From Cypionkella sp. (GTDB lineage: Bacteria > Pseudomonadota > Alphaproteobacteria > Rhodobacterales > Rhodobacteraceae), in assembly GCF_028290025.1 (NCBI RefSeq), contig NZ_JAQGKQ010000050.1, forward strand, positions 1-64,000: a stretch of DNA of 64,000 nt. The letters run 5' to 3'. Below are positions 45,673 through 53,704 of this stretch, in pieces. The notes beneath the pieces were generated by a model. That model saw only the letters and a program-made list of their open reading frames with translations, was not told the DNA's origin and ran no database searches. Positions within the stretch are counted from its first letter, which is position 1. Each line of letters begins with the position of its first letter. The position numbers and the translations under genes are program-made.

Positions 45673-45699
45673 CTGTGATCACACTTGATTTGATCACAG
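45673..45699. promoter_or_regulatory. Inverted-repeat operator, probable GntR-family binding site
   Basis: CTGTGATCA (45673-45681) and TGATCACAG (45691-45699) form perfect 9-bp inverted arms around a 9-base spacer. Each arm is itself part of a TGTGATCACA-like palindrome. It sits centrally in the 90-bp gap between the divergent livG operon and the gntR gene, where an FCD-type GntR regulator would control both sides. Confidence 0.75.
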
Positions 45700-45743
45700 T
45701 AGGCGCGTCTACTCACAACGAGCAAGATGATTCGTGAGGTCGC

Positions 45744-46451
45744 ATGACGTTGGGTGAAGCAGGTCTGACGCTGGCTCCGGTCGGGCGGGAAACCGTGCAG
45801 GATCGGGTTTATTCCGAACTGCGCCGCGCCTTGATCAGCGGTCTGTTCGCGCCTGGGCAGGTGCTGACGATCCGGCAACTGGCCGATGCGCTGATGACCT
45901 CGACCATGCCGGTGCGTGAGGCTTTGGGCCGTCTGATCAGCGAACGCGCGTTAGAGGCGCTGCCGAACCGTTCGATCCGGGTGCCGCCGATTTCGCTGGA
46001 ACGGATTGACGATCTGCTGCGCACCCGCATCTTGATCGAGGGTGAAGCGATTGCTTTGGCCGCGCCCCGGATGACGGCGGCCAATATCGACACGTTGCGC
46101 GGTTACATGACGCAATGGCAGGTGTTGCGGTTGGGTGGCGACCCGGCGACGGTCGATCAGGAAGCCGCACTCAATCAGGCGTTTCACTTTGAGATTTACA
46201 GCGCCTGCGGTTCGGCGGTGCTGATCCCGATGATCGAAAGCCTCTGGCTACAATCTGGCCCCTGCACCCGTGCGGCGATCTTCGCGTTCTCAGAAGCGGG
46301 CGAGTCTGACTCTGCGCACTTCCACCACAACATGATCGACGCCTTGGCATCAGGCAAAGCACAAGCCGCGCGGGAGGCTTTGGTTGCAGATATCAGCCGC
46401 CCCTTCGCATTTTTACGCAACAAACTTTTGTCGAAAGAGATCGCCGCATGA
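45744..46451 (+). CDS. GntR-family transcriptional regulator, FadR/FCD subfamily
   Basis: The 235-residue protein has an N-terminal winged helix (QDRVYSELRRALISGLFAPG, LTIRQLADALMTSTMPVREA) and a C-terminal all-helical FCD ligand domain (residues ~85-225: IDDLLRTRILIEGEAIALAA, HFHHNMIDALASGK). FCD regulators usually bind a metal-coordinated carboxylate or amino-acid-like ligand. It is divergent from the liv operon and overlaps the next gene by 4 bp. It probably represses both arms through the central inverted repeat and senses the transported substrate or its product. Confidence 0.9.
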   Translation: MTLGEAGLTLAPVGRETVQDRVYSELRRALISGLFAPGQVLTIRQLADALMTSTMPVREALGRLISERALEALPNRSIRVPPISLERIDDLLRTRILIEGEAIALAAPRMTAANIDTLRGYMTQWQVLRLGGDPATVDQEAALNQAFHFEIYSACGSAVLIPMIESLWLQSGPCTRAAIFAFSEAGESDSAHFHHNMIDALASGKAQAAREALVADISRPFAFLRNKLLSKEIAA

Positions 46452-46921
46452 ACAGTATCCGCATCAGTCACGAAGCTTCTGGCATGGACGTTTTGGCGGT
46501 GTTGAACCCCGACAAAGCGCCTGCAAACGCCGCGTTCCTTTGGCGCTATCTGGAAGTGCCGCGCGTGGTGCCGGGGATACATGCGATGTGGACCGGGCCA
46601 GAGATCTCCTGCCCGATCCCAACGGCGCATTTCGCGGGCGCTGAAGCAGCTTTGCCCCCGGAAAATGCGACTTTGCACCCGCAACCGGGTGATATTGTGC
46701 TGGCCTATGTGCCTGCAAAGATGTGGGGCGGAAATCCTGATCCGGTGTTTGACATTGGCTTGTTCTATGGCCCCGGCGCGCGGATGCTGTTTCCAATCGG
46801 CTGGCTGGCGGGCTCGGTTGTGGCGCAAGTGCGCCCCCAAGATCGCGCCAATCTGGCAGAGGCTTGCGGCAGAATCCGCCGTGCAGGTGCGTGCGAGATC
46901 AGCTATGAAAGGGTCGCATGA
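46448..46921 (+). CDS. DUF3830 family protein
   Basis: The 157-residue soluble protein has IHAMWTGPEISCPIPTAHF, GDIVLAYVPAKMWGGNPDPV and FDIGLFYGPGARMLFPIGWL. This fits the DUF3830 family, which is described as a small cyclophilin-like beta-barrel of unknown function. It overlaps gntR and the next gene by 4 bp each, so it is a fixed member of the catabolic arm. A role in substrate binding, isomerisation or ring opening is possible but unproven. Confidence 0.75.
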   Translation: MNSIRISHEASGMDVLAVLNPDKAPANAAFLWRYLEVPRVVPGIHAMWTGPEISCPIPTAHFAGAEAALPPENATLHPQPGDIVLAYVPAKMWGGNPDPVFDIGLFYGPGARMLFPIGWLAGSVVAQVRPQDRANLAEACGRIRRAGACEISYERVA

Positions 46922-47262
46922 TGGATGAGTTTGAGCTTTACGATCTGCGGGTTGAACTCATAGCCCCCGAGGGTGCAAAGATTTACTGCGGCAAGGTCGG
47001 TGATTGGTTTGAACTGCATGGTGAGCAGTTGCACATGCCGCCCGGGCAAAGTTTCTCGATCTATTCTCTGTCGTCGATCCTGCCTTTGTTGCCCGCCAAG
47101 CAGCGCGTGACGCATCCGAATGATTGGATGACTTCGGATGCCGAAGTCGCCTGCCCCGATCCGCATTGCCCATCGCGTTTGCGCATCACAAGGCTCGGCA
47201 AACGCAGCTTTTCCCACGCCGACACCACCGCCGTTCCCTTGCCAAAGGAGCCTACGCCATGA
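46918..47262 (+). CDS. TIGR04076 family protein
   Basis: The 114-residue protein has RVELIAPEGAKIYCGKVGDW, FELHGEQLHMPPGQSFSIYS and VACPDPHCPSRLRITRLG. The late CPDP-x-x-P-S-x-x-x-x-x-R motif and the early Cys-Gly-K-VGD are the TIGR04076 pattern. Function is unknown; paired Cys residues suggest a metal or redox role. The stop overlaps the aldo/keto reductase ATG as ATGA. Confidence 0.75.
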   Translation: MMDEFELYDLRVELIAPEGAKIYCGKVGDWFELHGEQLHMPPGQSFSIYSLSSILPLLPAKQRVTHPNDWMTSDAEVACPDPHCPSRLRITRLGKRSFSHADTTAVPLPKEPTP

Positions 47263-48311
47263 GCGTTCCCACTCTGCAACTGCGCCCCGGCTATACCACT
47301 TCACGGGTGATCCGTGGCGGTTGGCAGTTGGCGGGCGGGCATGGTCCTGTGGATGCCGCACAGCAGGTCGATGATATGATCGCCTTCGCCGATGCCGGGA
47401 TCACCAGCTTTGACTGCGCCGATATTTACACCGGCGTTGAAGAATTGATCGGGGCTTTCCGCACCGCCTATGGCAATCAGCGCGGCGCAGAGGCTTTGGG
47501 CCGCATCAAAGTGCATACCAAACTGGTGCCGGATTTGGCGGCTTTGGCCGTGGTGGACCGTGCCAGCATCCAGCGCAGCGTGGAAACGTCGTTGCAGCGG
47601 TTGCGGATGGATCGGCTGGATCTGGTGCAGTTCCACTGGTGGGATTACGAAGTGCCGCGCTATCTGGAAGCGGTCGGTTGGCTGAACGAGATGCGGCTGG
47701 AGGGCAAGGTCGATCAGATCGGCGGCACCAATTTCGACACCGCGCGGACGTTGGAAATCATCGGAAGCGGGGTGCCGTTGTTGTCGATGCAGGTGCAGTA
47801 TTCGTTGCTGGACACGCGGGCGGAGCGATTGCTGGCCAAAGCGGCCACCGCGAATGATATGTGGATTTTCTGCTATGGCACCGTGGCGGGCGGTTTCTTG
47901 GGCGATCGCTGGCTGGGATTGGTCGAGCCAGAGCATCCGTTGGAGAACCGCTCGCTGACGAAATACAAGCTGATCATCGACGATTTCGGCGGCTGGGAGT
48001 TGTTTCAGGCTTTGCTGCGCTGCCTGCGGGGGGTCGCGGATCGCCATGACACTGATATTGCCACGATTGCCAGTGCCGCGATGCTGGACCGGCCCGCAGT
48101 TGCGGCGGTGATCGTCGGCGCACGCAATCGCAGCCATTTGGCGCAGAATTTGAAGGTGGCGGGTTTGGCTTTGACGGCGCAAGATCGGGCGGAAATCGCC
48201 GCCGTTCTGGCGCAGGGCCATGTGCCCGAAGGCGACACCTATACGTTGGAGCGTGACCGCAATGGGCGGCACGGCCAGATCATCAAATACAATCTCAATA
48301 CGGCGTCCTAA
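47259..48311 (+). CDS. Aldo/keto reductase family protein
   Basis: The 350-residue TIM-barrel oxidoreductase has ITSFDCADIYTGVEELIGAF (catalytic Asp and Tyr region), IKVHTKLVPD with the conserved Lys, LDLVQFHWWDYEVPRYLEAV, GGTNFDTARTLEII, and the C-terminal NADP-binding VIVGARNRSHLAQNL. The His of the catalytic tetrad corresponds to QFHWWD. AAAGGAG precedes the ATG at 47259; the track's earlier start lies inside the upstream gene. It probably reduces or oxidises an intermediate of the imported compound. It is followed 72 bp later by the binding-protein gene. Confidence 0.88.
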   Translation: MSVPTLQLRPGYTTSRVIRGGWQLAGGHGPVDAAQQVDDMIAFADAGITSFDCADIYTGVEELIGAFRTAYGNQRGAEALGRIKVHTKLVPDLAALAVVDRASIQRSVETSLQRLRMDRLDLVQFHWWDYEVPRYLEAVGWLNEMRLEGKVDQIGGTNFDTARTLEIIGSGVPLLSMQVQYSLLDTRAERLLAKAATANDMWIFCYGTVAGGFLGDRWLGLVEPEHPLENRSLTKYKLIIDDFGGWELFQALLRCLRGVADRHDTDIATIASAAMLDRPAVAAVIVGARNRSHLAQNLKVAGLALTAQDRAEIAAVLAQGHVPEGDTYTLERDRNGRHGQIIKYNLNTAS

Positions 48312-48383
48312 AAACCCGCCAACGCGCTGATTTGCCTGCATTTGCGCGGATAACAAAAGGCCAATCCAACAGACGAGGATACG

Positions 48384-49631
48384 ATGAGAAATATACTTCT
48401 GGCGAGCGTCGCCGCTTTGACCCTGACGCCTATGGGCGCGCAGGCTTGTGACATCACCGTCGGGCTGGTGCTAGAGCTGACCGGTGAGGCTGGGGCTTAT
48501 GGTCAGGCCGGGGCGAAATCGGTTGAGATGGCGTTCCGCGATCTGAACGATGCGGGCGGCGTTGCGGGCTGCACGCTGAAAACCGACACGCGCGATAGCC
48601 AGACGCAGGCTAACTTGGCGGTGGATGCGGCTACCCAGCTTGTGCAAGTGGCGCATGTGCCTGCGATCATCGGCGGCATCATCTCGCCCATGTCGATCCC
48701 GATCCTGACGTCGGTGACCGGGCCTGCCAAGGTGCTGCAAGTTTCTCCCGCCTCGTCCTCGCCTACGCTGACCGAGCTTGGCAAAGACGGCAAAACCAAT
48801 GGCGTGTTCTTCCGCACCATCACCTCGGACGCGCTGCAAGGCGTGGCTGCGGCGAAGTTCGCGATGGATCAGGGCATGAAGAAAATCGTGATCATCCATC
48901 AGAACAACGACTTCGGCGTCAATCTGGTGAAAGAGTTCACCGCTCCCTACACCGCATTGGGTGGCGCTGTGGTTTCGGTGACGCCTTACAACGCCAAGCA
49001 ATCCAGCTATGCCTCGGAAGTCACCGCGGCTTTGGCGGGTGAACCGGATGCGTTGTACCTGATCTCGGACCCGGTTGATGGGGCGACGATTGCGCGGACA
49101 TGGATCAGCCAAGGTGGCGTGCAAAAGTTCCTGTTGAACGATGGCATGAACTCGGATGATTTCGTGGCCGCAGTTGGCAAGGAATATCTGGGCGGGGCTT
49201 ATGGCACCTCGTCGGGCAGTGTCGCTTCGGCCTCGACCGAGTATTTTAACGCCAACTACAACGCGTTCTCGGGGCTGGACCCGGCAGCGCCTGCCGCTGA
49301 CCGTTCCTACGATGCGGGTGCGTTGGTCGGCTTGGCGATCGCTATCGCAGGCGGCCCGGATGCGGCGAAACTGCCCGACGCGATGCGCAAGGCGGTCGAT
49401 CCGGCGGGCGAGGTGATTTACGCTGGCAAGGAAGAATTCACCAAGGCGCTGGCGCTGATCAAAGACGGCAAAGCGATCCGTTATGAAGGCGTGATCGGCC
49501 CGGTCAACTTTGACCAATACGGCGATATCTCGGGGCCATTCCGGCTGTGGCAGATCGTTGACGGCAAAGTCACCACGATTGGCGAGATGACCACGGCTGA
49601 CGTCGATAAGGTTAAAGCTGAAGTTAAGTAA
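48384..49631 (+). CDS. Liv-type ABC transporter periplasmic substrate-binding protein
   Basis: The 415-residue protein has a signal peptide (MRNILLASVAALTLTPMGAQA) followed by CDITVGLVLELTGEAGAYGQ, DTRDSQTQANLAVDAATQLV, and VIIHQNNDFGVNLVKEFTAP, the type I periplasmic binding fold of LivK/AmiC/UrtA-like proteins. It should feed the divergently encoded livGFHM channel. Being on the opposite arm from the permease genes, its co-regulation depends on the shared GntR operator. Ligand unknown. Confidence 0.9.
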   Translation: MRNILLASVAALTLTPMGAQACDITVGLVLELTGEAGAYGQAGAKSVEMAFRDLNDAGGVAGCTLKTDTRDSQTQANLAVDAATQLVQVAHVPAIIGGIISPMSIPILTSVTGPAKVLQVSPASSSPTLTELGKDGKTNGVFFRTITSDALQGVAAAKFAMDQGMKKIVIIHQNNDFGVNLVKEFTAPYTALGGAVVSVTPYNAKQSSYASEVTAALAGEPDALYLISDPVDGATIARTWISQGGVQKFLLNDGMNSDDFVAAVGKEYLGGAYGTSSGSVASASTEYFNANYNAFSGLDPAAPAADRSYDAGALVGLAIAIAGGPDAAKLPDAMRKAVDPAGEVIYAGKEEFTKALALIKDGKAIRYEGVIGPVNFDQYGDISGPFRLWQIVDGKVTTIGEMTTADVDKVKAEVK

Positions 49632-49638
49632 CCCGATA

Positions 49639-49663
49639 GGGCGCGGCACCATTTGCCGCGCCC
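49639..49663. terminator. GC-rich hairpin between the binding protein and the sensor kinase
   Basis: GGGCGCGGCA and TGCCGCGCCC form a perfect 10-bp stem with loop CCATT, lying between two convergent genes. No T-run follows on either strand, so it is terminator-like by position and strength only. Confidence 0.6.
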
Positions 49664-49667
49664 CAAC

Positions 49668-51443
49668 CTAAACTTCGTCGAACAACTCTTTGATGGTCGC
49701 AATCAAATTTTCCGGCGAGAACGGTTTTGACAATATCGCCCGGTCGCCATGATCCTTCGGCAGCGCATCGCGGCCATATCCGGTGGCAAAGGCAAACGGA
49801 ATGCCACGCCCTGCCAGCACCTCTGCGATCTGGTCAACCCGATCCCCGTGCAGATTGGCATCGACCAGCGCCACTTCAAACGCCTCATCCGTCGCCATTT
49901 CGCGCGCCTGCTCTAATGTCCGCGCCGGGCCGACGACGACCATGCCTTCGCTGTTTAAGATATCCTCGATATCCATACCGATGATGGCGTCATCCTCTAC
50001 AATCAGCACGCGCCGCCCGCTCAAGCTGTTTTGCGGAACCTCGCTTACCGAGAAATCCAGCGTTTTGTCATCAATCATCGGGTCCATCAGGCTTGTCCTT
50101 TCTGTCACGCTAAGCGGAAGGCGAATGTGGCACGCAAGACCAGTCGAGGTAAGCTCCAGATTGGTTTTGCCGCCTGCACCTTCTAAAGCATGACGTATCA
50201 ACGTCGAGCCAAAGCCTTCTTTCGTAGGCACCAACAGGTCTTGCACCCCGGTTTCCTTCCAATCAATCACCAGTTCCGGCGACTGAGACGACTCGATACG
50301 CCATCGGATTGTGAGCGTACCTCTGGTCCGTGAAAGCGCGCCATATTTTCGCGCATTCGTGGCAAGCTCATGGAACACCAACCCGAGTTGCACAGCGGTA
50401 TGCGGTTCCAGCCGCACCTCTGGGCCTGACTGCAGGATGCGCGCGTCGCTTTGACCCAGCACAACCTGTTCTTGCAGCAGATCGTCAACGCTCACAGCTT
50501 TCATCAGGCCGCGCACCAACAGATCATGCGCCCGCGCCAATGCCTGCACACGGCCCTTAAAGCTCGTGACAAATTCTTTCGGGTTTGCCGAGTGACGCAG
50601 CGATTGATCGGCGATGGATTGGATCGTCGCCAGAGTGTTTTTCACCCGATGATTGAGCTCGTTAAACAGCAGCTTCTGCAAATCTTCGCTGCGTTTGCGT
50701 TCGGTAATATCGCGCGCAACTTTTGATGCGCCAACGACACGTCCGGTACGATCCCGCAACGGCGATATTGTTACCGACAGATTCACGCGGCTGCCGTCTT
50801 TGGCCAGACGCTCGGTATCGAAATGCTCAATCCGCTCGCCCTGACGCAGTTTGCGCTGAATTTCGTCTTCCTCGTGCATAAGTTCAGGCGGAATTATTCG
50901 GCTGATATGGGTGCCGAGCATTTCGCGTTCTTCATATCCCATGATCCGCGTCGCGGCCGCATTCCACGAGGTAATGTAGCCGTCTAGGGTCTTGCTTATG
51001 ATCGCATCTTCCGACGAGGAAACGATCGCAGCCAGCCTGTTTTGCTGCAGATCGCTGGCGTTGCGTTCAGATACGTCCACAACAAGATTGATCGCACCGA
51101 CAATCTCACCCGCCGCGTTTTTGATCAGACTTGGATAAGATATGAACGAAACGCGCGTGCCGTCAGGACGCTCTGCCGCGGCTTCCGACCCTAACACCGG
51201 GTGTCCCTGCCGAAGGGTGACCGCCAAGGGGCATTCCTCATGTCGAAGCGGCGTGCCGTCGGGCAAAAACAACCGCCAAGCGCCGCAATATTTGGCAGTG
51301 CCAAGCTTTGGCCGGTAACCCCAAAATTCAGCCGCAGCTTCATTGTAGAAGGTGATATTTCCTGCGCTGTCGGTAATATAAGCCGGAACCAGCAGTGCTG
51401 CGAGCAAGTTTTCAGAATGTGCTGTAAGGCTTAGTTCGTTCAT
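49668..51443 (-). CDS. Hybrid HWE/HisKA_2-type sensor histidine kinase with PAS domains and C-terminal receiver
   Basis: The ~591-residue protein has no membrane spans. In order: PAS (LLVPAYITDSAGNITFYNEA), a PAS with PAC (SSEDAIISKTLDGYITSWNA, RLAKDGSRVNLSVTISPLRD), a phosphoacceptor with FNELNHRVKNTLATIQSIAD (His of the HWE/HisKA_2 class), an atypical ATPase (VFHELATNARKYGAL, FGSTLIRHALEGAGGKTNLE), and a receiver (VLIVEDDAIIGMDIEDILNS, VALVDANLHGD with the phosphorylated Asp). These kinases often serve light, redox or general stress signalling. The FixL-like LOV cysteine is not evident. The ATG at 51443 is preferred to the track's 51512. No separate response regulator adjoins it. Confidence 0.9.
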   Translation of the reverse strand: MNELSLTAHSENLLAALLVPAYITDSAGNITFYNEAAAEFWGYRPKLGTAKYCGAWRLFLPDGTPLRHEECPLAVTLRQGHPVLGSEAAAERPDGTRVSFISYPSLIKNAAGEIVGAINLVVDVSERNASDLQQNRLAAIVSSSEDAIISKTLDGYITSWNAAATRIMGYEEREMLGTHISRIIPPELMHEEDEIQRKLRQGERIEHFDTERLAKDGSRVNLSVTISPLRDRTGRVVGASKVARDITERKRSEDLQKLLFNELNHRVKNTLATIQSIADQSLRHSANPKEFVTSFKGRVQALARAHDLLVRGLMKAVSVDDLLQEQVVLGQSDARILQSGPEVRLEPHTAVQLGLVFHELATNARKYGALSRTRGTLTIRWRIESSQSPELVIDWKETGVQDLLVPTKEGFGSTLIRHALEGAGGKTNLELTSTGLACHIRLPLSVTERTSLMDPMIDDKTLDFSVSEVPQNSLSGRRVLIVEDDAIIGMDIEDILNSEGMVVVGPARTLEQAREMATDEAFEVALVDANLHGDRVDQIAEVLAGRGIPFAFATGYGRDALPKDHGDRAILSKPFSPENLIATIKELFDEV

Positions 51444-51607
51444 TCCGGCTATTCCCAACAATAAAATCGACAATCGAGACGTCTCAACTGACCAGGTAGC
51501 ATTCACGCTCAAAGAAGCCGCCTACATCGCGATGTTCTGGGGCAAAACACTAACGCACCGTATGGCATAACGGTTCCGTGATTATTTGGCGCTGGCTTGA
51601 CGGTCTT

Positions 51608-52168
51608 TTAGGCTTGGCGAAACGGACGGCTTAATCCGAGCGTTTTTGCCATGCCAAAGCGCCACGGAGACTCCATCCCGCGCGAAATGCCGATGCGTGG
51701 GCCAGACAGAATGATGGCGGGAGGGATATCCGGCAGCCATAGCGAAAACTCAATGCCGTCAAACGCAGCACCATTATCATCCATTTGAATGCCAAGCGCC
51801 TGCGACACGCGACCCGGCCCTGCGCAAAGCAGCGCGGAATTGCGGCGGGTCCGCATCAGATCAACACCGATCTCGGGCTTGATCGCGCGGATAAGCACGG
51901 CCTCCCCCGGTCTTGCCACTACATTCAGGCACAGATGGATGCCGTAAGATCGATAAACATAGAGATGTCCCGAAGGCCCAAACATCGCAGCATTGCGCGC
52001 GGTTTGGCCCCGGTGACTGTGGGAGGCCGGGTCGTCTTGGGTATAAGCCTCGGTCTCGATGATGGTGCCGCCCGCGCCGCGAACGATCAGACAGCCGCCG
52101 ATCAACGCACGCGCCAGCGACACGGCATCAAGCTGCGGGTCAAACGGCGGTATCTGCGATTGTCTCAT
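51608..52168 (-). CDS. DNA-3-methyladenine glycosylase (AAG/MPG type)
   Basis: The 186-residue protein has FDPQLDAVSLARALIGGCLI, IIETEAYTQDDPASHSHRGQ (catalytic Glu), NAAMFGPSGHLYVYRSYGIH and VLIRAIKPEIGVDLMRTRRN. This is the AAG family, which removes 3-methyladenine and other alkylated or deaminated purines. It is divergent from dinB across a 236-bp gap, so base-excision and translesion synthesis genes are paired here. Confidence 0.93.
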   Translation of the reverse strand: MRQSQIPPFDPQLDAVSLARALIGGCLIVRGAGGTIIETEAYTQDDPASHSHRGQTARNAAMFGPSGHLYVYRSYGIHLCLNVVARPGEAVLIRAIKPEIGVDLMRTRRNSALLCAGPGRVSQALGIQMDDNGAAFDGIEFSLWLPDIPPAIILSGPRIGISRGMESPWRFGMAKTLGLSRPFRQA

Positions 52169-52326
52169 GCGGCCGGTCCTGACGACATTTGAGCGTGGGT
52201 AGCTTCGCCCCGAAATCGGTGGTCAGGTTAAGTTAGGTCACTGGGGCGCGGGTTCAAAGCTTTGACGATTGGGGATGGGCGTGAAGCAATGCGCGCAAAA
52301 GTAAAGAATTCGTAAACGACCCCTCT

Positions 52327-52374
52327 TTAACCCATTGATTTATATGCGGCGTAGCAAAGCGCCACACGTGGACA
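52327..52374 (+). promoter_or_regulatory. Bipartite element upstream of dinB, shared with the thiB upstream region
   Basis: TTAACCCATTGA (52327-52338), a 22-base gap, then GCCACACGTGGACA (52361-52374). The same two blocks in the same order with a 21-base gap lie on the minus strand at 63069-63023. The first block contains TTAACC, like a CtrA half-site, and the second contains the CACGTG core. It ends 30 bp before the dinB ATG. No LexA box was found here. Confidence 0.5.
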
Positions 52375-52404
52375 AGCCCACCCAAGATCAGGCATAATTC
52401 CGCC

Positions 52405-53658
52405 ATGACCAGCCTGTGCCGCGACTGTCTCACTCAATTTGAAGCCGGAGCCCGCTGTCCAAAGTGCCGCTCTCCGCGCCTGCTTGCCCACGGCGAGATG
52501 AATCAGCTTTCCATAGCCCACATGGATTGCGACGCCTTTTATGCCAGCGTCGAGAAACGCGACAACCCCGAGCTGCGCGACAAAGCCGTGATCGTCGGCG
52601 GCGGCACCCGAGGCGTCGTCTCAACCTGCTGCTACATCGCCCGCATCCATGGGGTGCGATCCGCGATGCCGATGTTTCAGGCGCTGAAACTGTGCCCTGA
52701 TGCCGTGGTGGTGAAGCCCCGAATGTCGGTCTACGTGGACGCCTCGCGCGCCATAAGGGCGATGATGGAGGCGCTGACTCCGGCCATCGAACCGCTATCT
52801 TTGGACGAGGCGTTCCTCGATCTCACCGGAACCGAACGCCTACACGGCGCACCCCCCGCCGTCGTGCTGGCAGGGCTGGTGAAACGGATGGAGGACGAAT
52901 TGGGACTGTCCGGCTCGGTCGGGCTGTCGCACAACAAGTTTCTCGCCAAAATCGCATCAGACCTCGACAAACCGCGCGGCTTCTCAATCATCGGACGCGC
53001 GGAAACCGAAGCATTCCTGCGCCCCAGATCGGTGCGGATCATCTGGGGCGTCGGCACCGCCGCGCAGGCATCGTTGGAGAAAGCCGGCATCCGCACCATC
53101 AGCGACCTGCTGCGCTGGGATCGCACCGATCTGACGGCGCGCTTCGGCAGCATGGGCGATCGGCTGTGGAATCTCGCACGCGGGCTTGATCAGCGCCGGG
53201 TGAACCGGGATGAAAAGCTGAAGTCGATCAGCAAAGAGACGACGTTCTTTGAGGATACCACCGATGCCGACCTGCTCGACGGCCATCTGTGGCGGCTGGC
53301 CGAGCAAGTCGCCGACCGCGCCAAGGCCAAAGGGTTGGCAGGCAAGACCGTGGCGCTGAAGCTGAAGCGCGCGGATTTCCAGCTGATCAGCCGCCGCCAT
53401 GCTTTGAGCGACCCCACCCAACTGACCGACCGCATCTATCGCGCCGCCCGCGCGATGTTCGATCAGGCGGGCAATCGCGGGCCGTTTCGCTTAATCGGTG
53501 TCGGCATCAGCGATCTGGCACCCGAGGCTGTGGCTGATCTGTCGGGCGATCTGCTTGACCCAACGGCGGGAAAACGCGCCGCAGCCGAGCGGGCAACCGA
53601 TGCAATCCGCGCCAGATTTGGCCGGGAGGCTATTATTAAAGGGCGAGCCTTGCGCTAG
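52405..53658 (+). CDS. dinB: DNA polymerase IV with N-terminal Cys-rich extension
   Basis: The 417-residue Y-family polymerase has an N-terminal CRDCLTQFEAGARCPKC segment (two CxxC pairs, likely a zinc ribbon), followed by the catalytic core: IAHMDCDAFYASVEKRDNPE, CYIARIHGVRSAMPMFQALK, PLSLDEAFLDLTGTERLHG, the thumb and the little-finger domain (SISKETTFFEDTTDADLLDG). It performs translesion synthesis. Classical DinB starts near MDCDAFYASVE, so the ribbon adds about 35 residues, a layout I associate with alphaproteobacterial DinB-like proteins. It lacks an obvious C-terminal beta-clamp motif. It is divergent from the mpg-type glycosylase gene. Confidence 0.9.
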   Translation: MTSLCRDCLTQFEAGARCPKCRSPRLLAHGEMNQLSIAHMDCDAFYASVEKRDNPELRDKAVIVGGGTRGVVSTCCYIARIHGVRSAMPMFQALKLCPDAVVVKPRMSVYVDASRAIRAMMEALTPAIEPLSLDEAFLDLTGTERLHGAPPAVVLAGLVKRMEDELGLSGSVGLSHNKFLAKIASDLDKPRGFSIIGRAETEAFLRPRSVRIIWGVGTAAQASLEKAGIRTISDLLRWDRTDLTARFGSMGDRLWNLARGLDQRRVNRDEKLKSISKETTFFEDTTDADLLDGHLWRLAEQVADRAKAKGLAGKTVALKLKRADFQLISRRHALSDPTQLTDRIYRAARAMFDQAGNRGPFRLIGVGISDLAPEAVADLSGDLLDPTAGKRAAAERATDAIRARFGREAIIKGRALR

Positions 53659-53704
53659 TGGTCGACTCGCACCGCTGCGCTGACGCCACTAGGGCAATCT
53701 GCGG

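Noticed and set aside
47301-48356. 351-residue minus-strand ORF
   Set aside because: It is the antisense of the aldo/keto reductase gene and is not protein-like.
52169-52404. Search for a LexA box (GTTC-N7-GTTC) between mpg and dinB
   Set aside because: No match was found; the only repeated signal there is the bipartite element.
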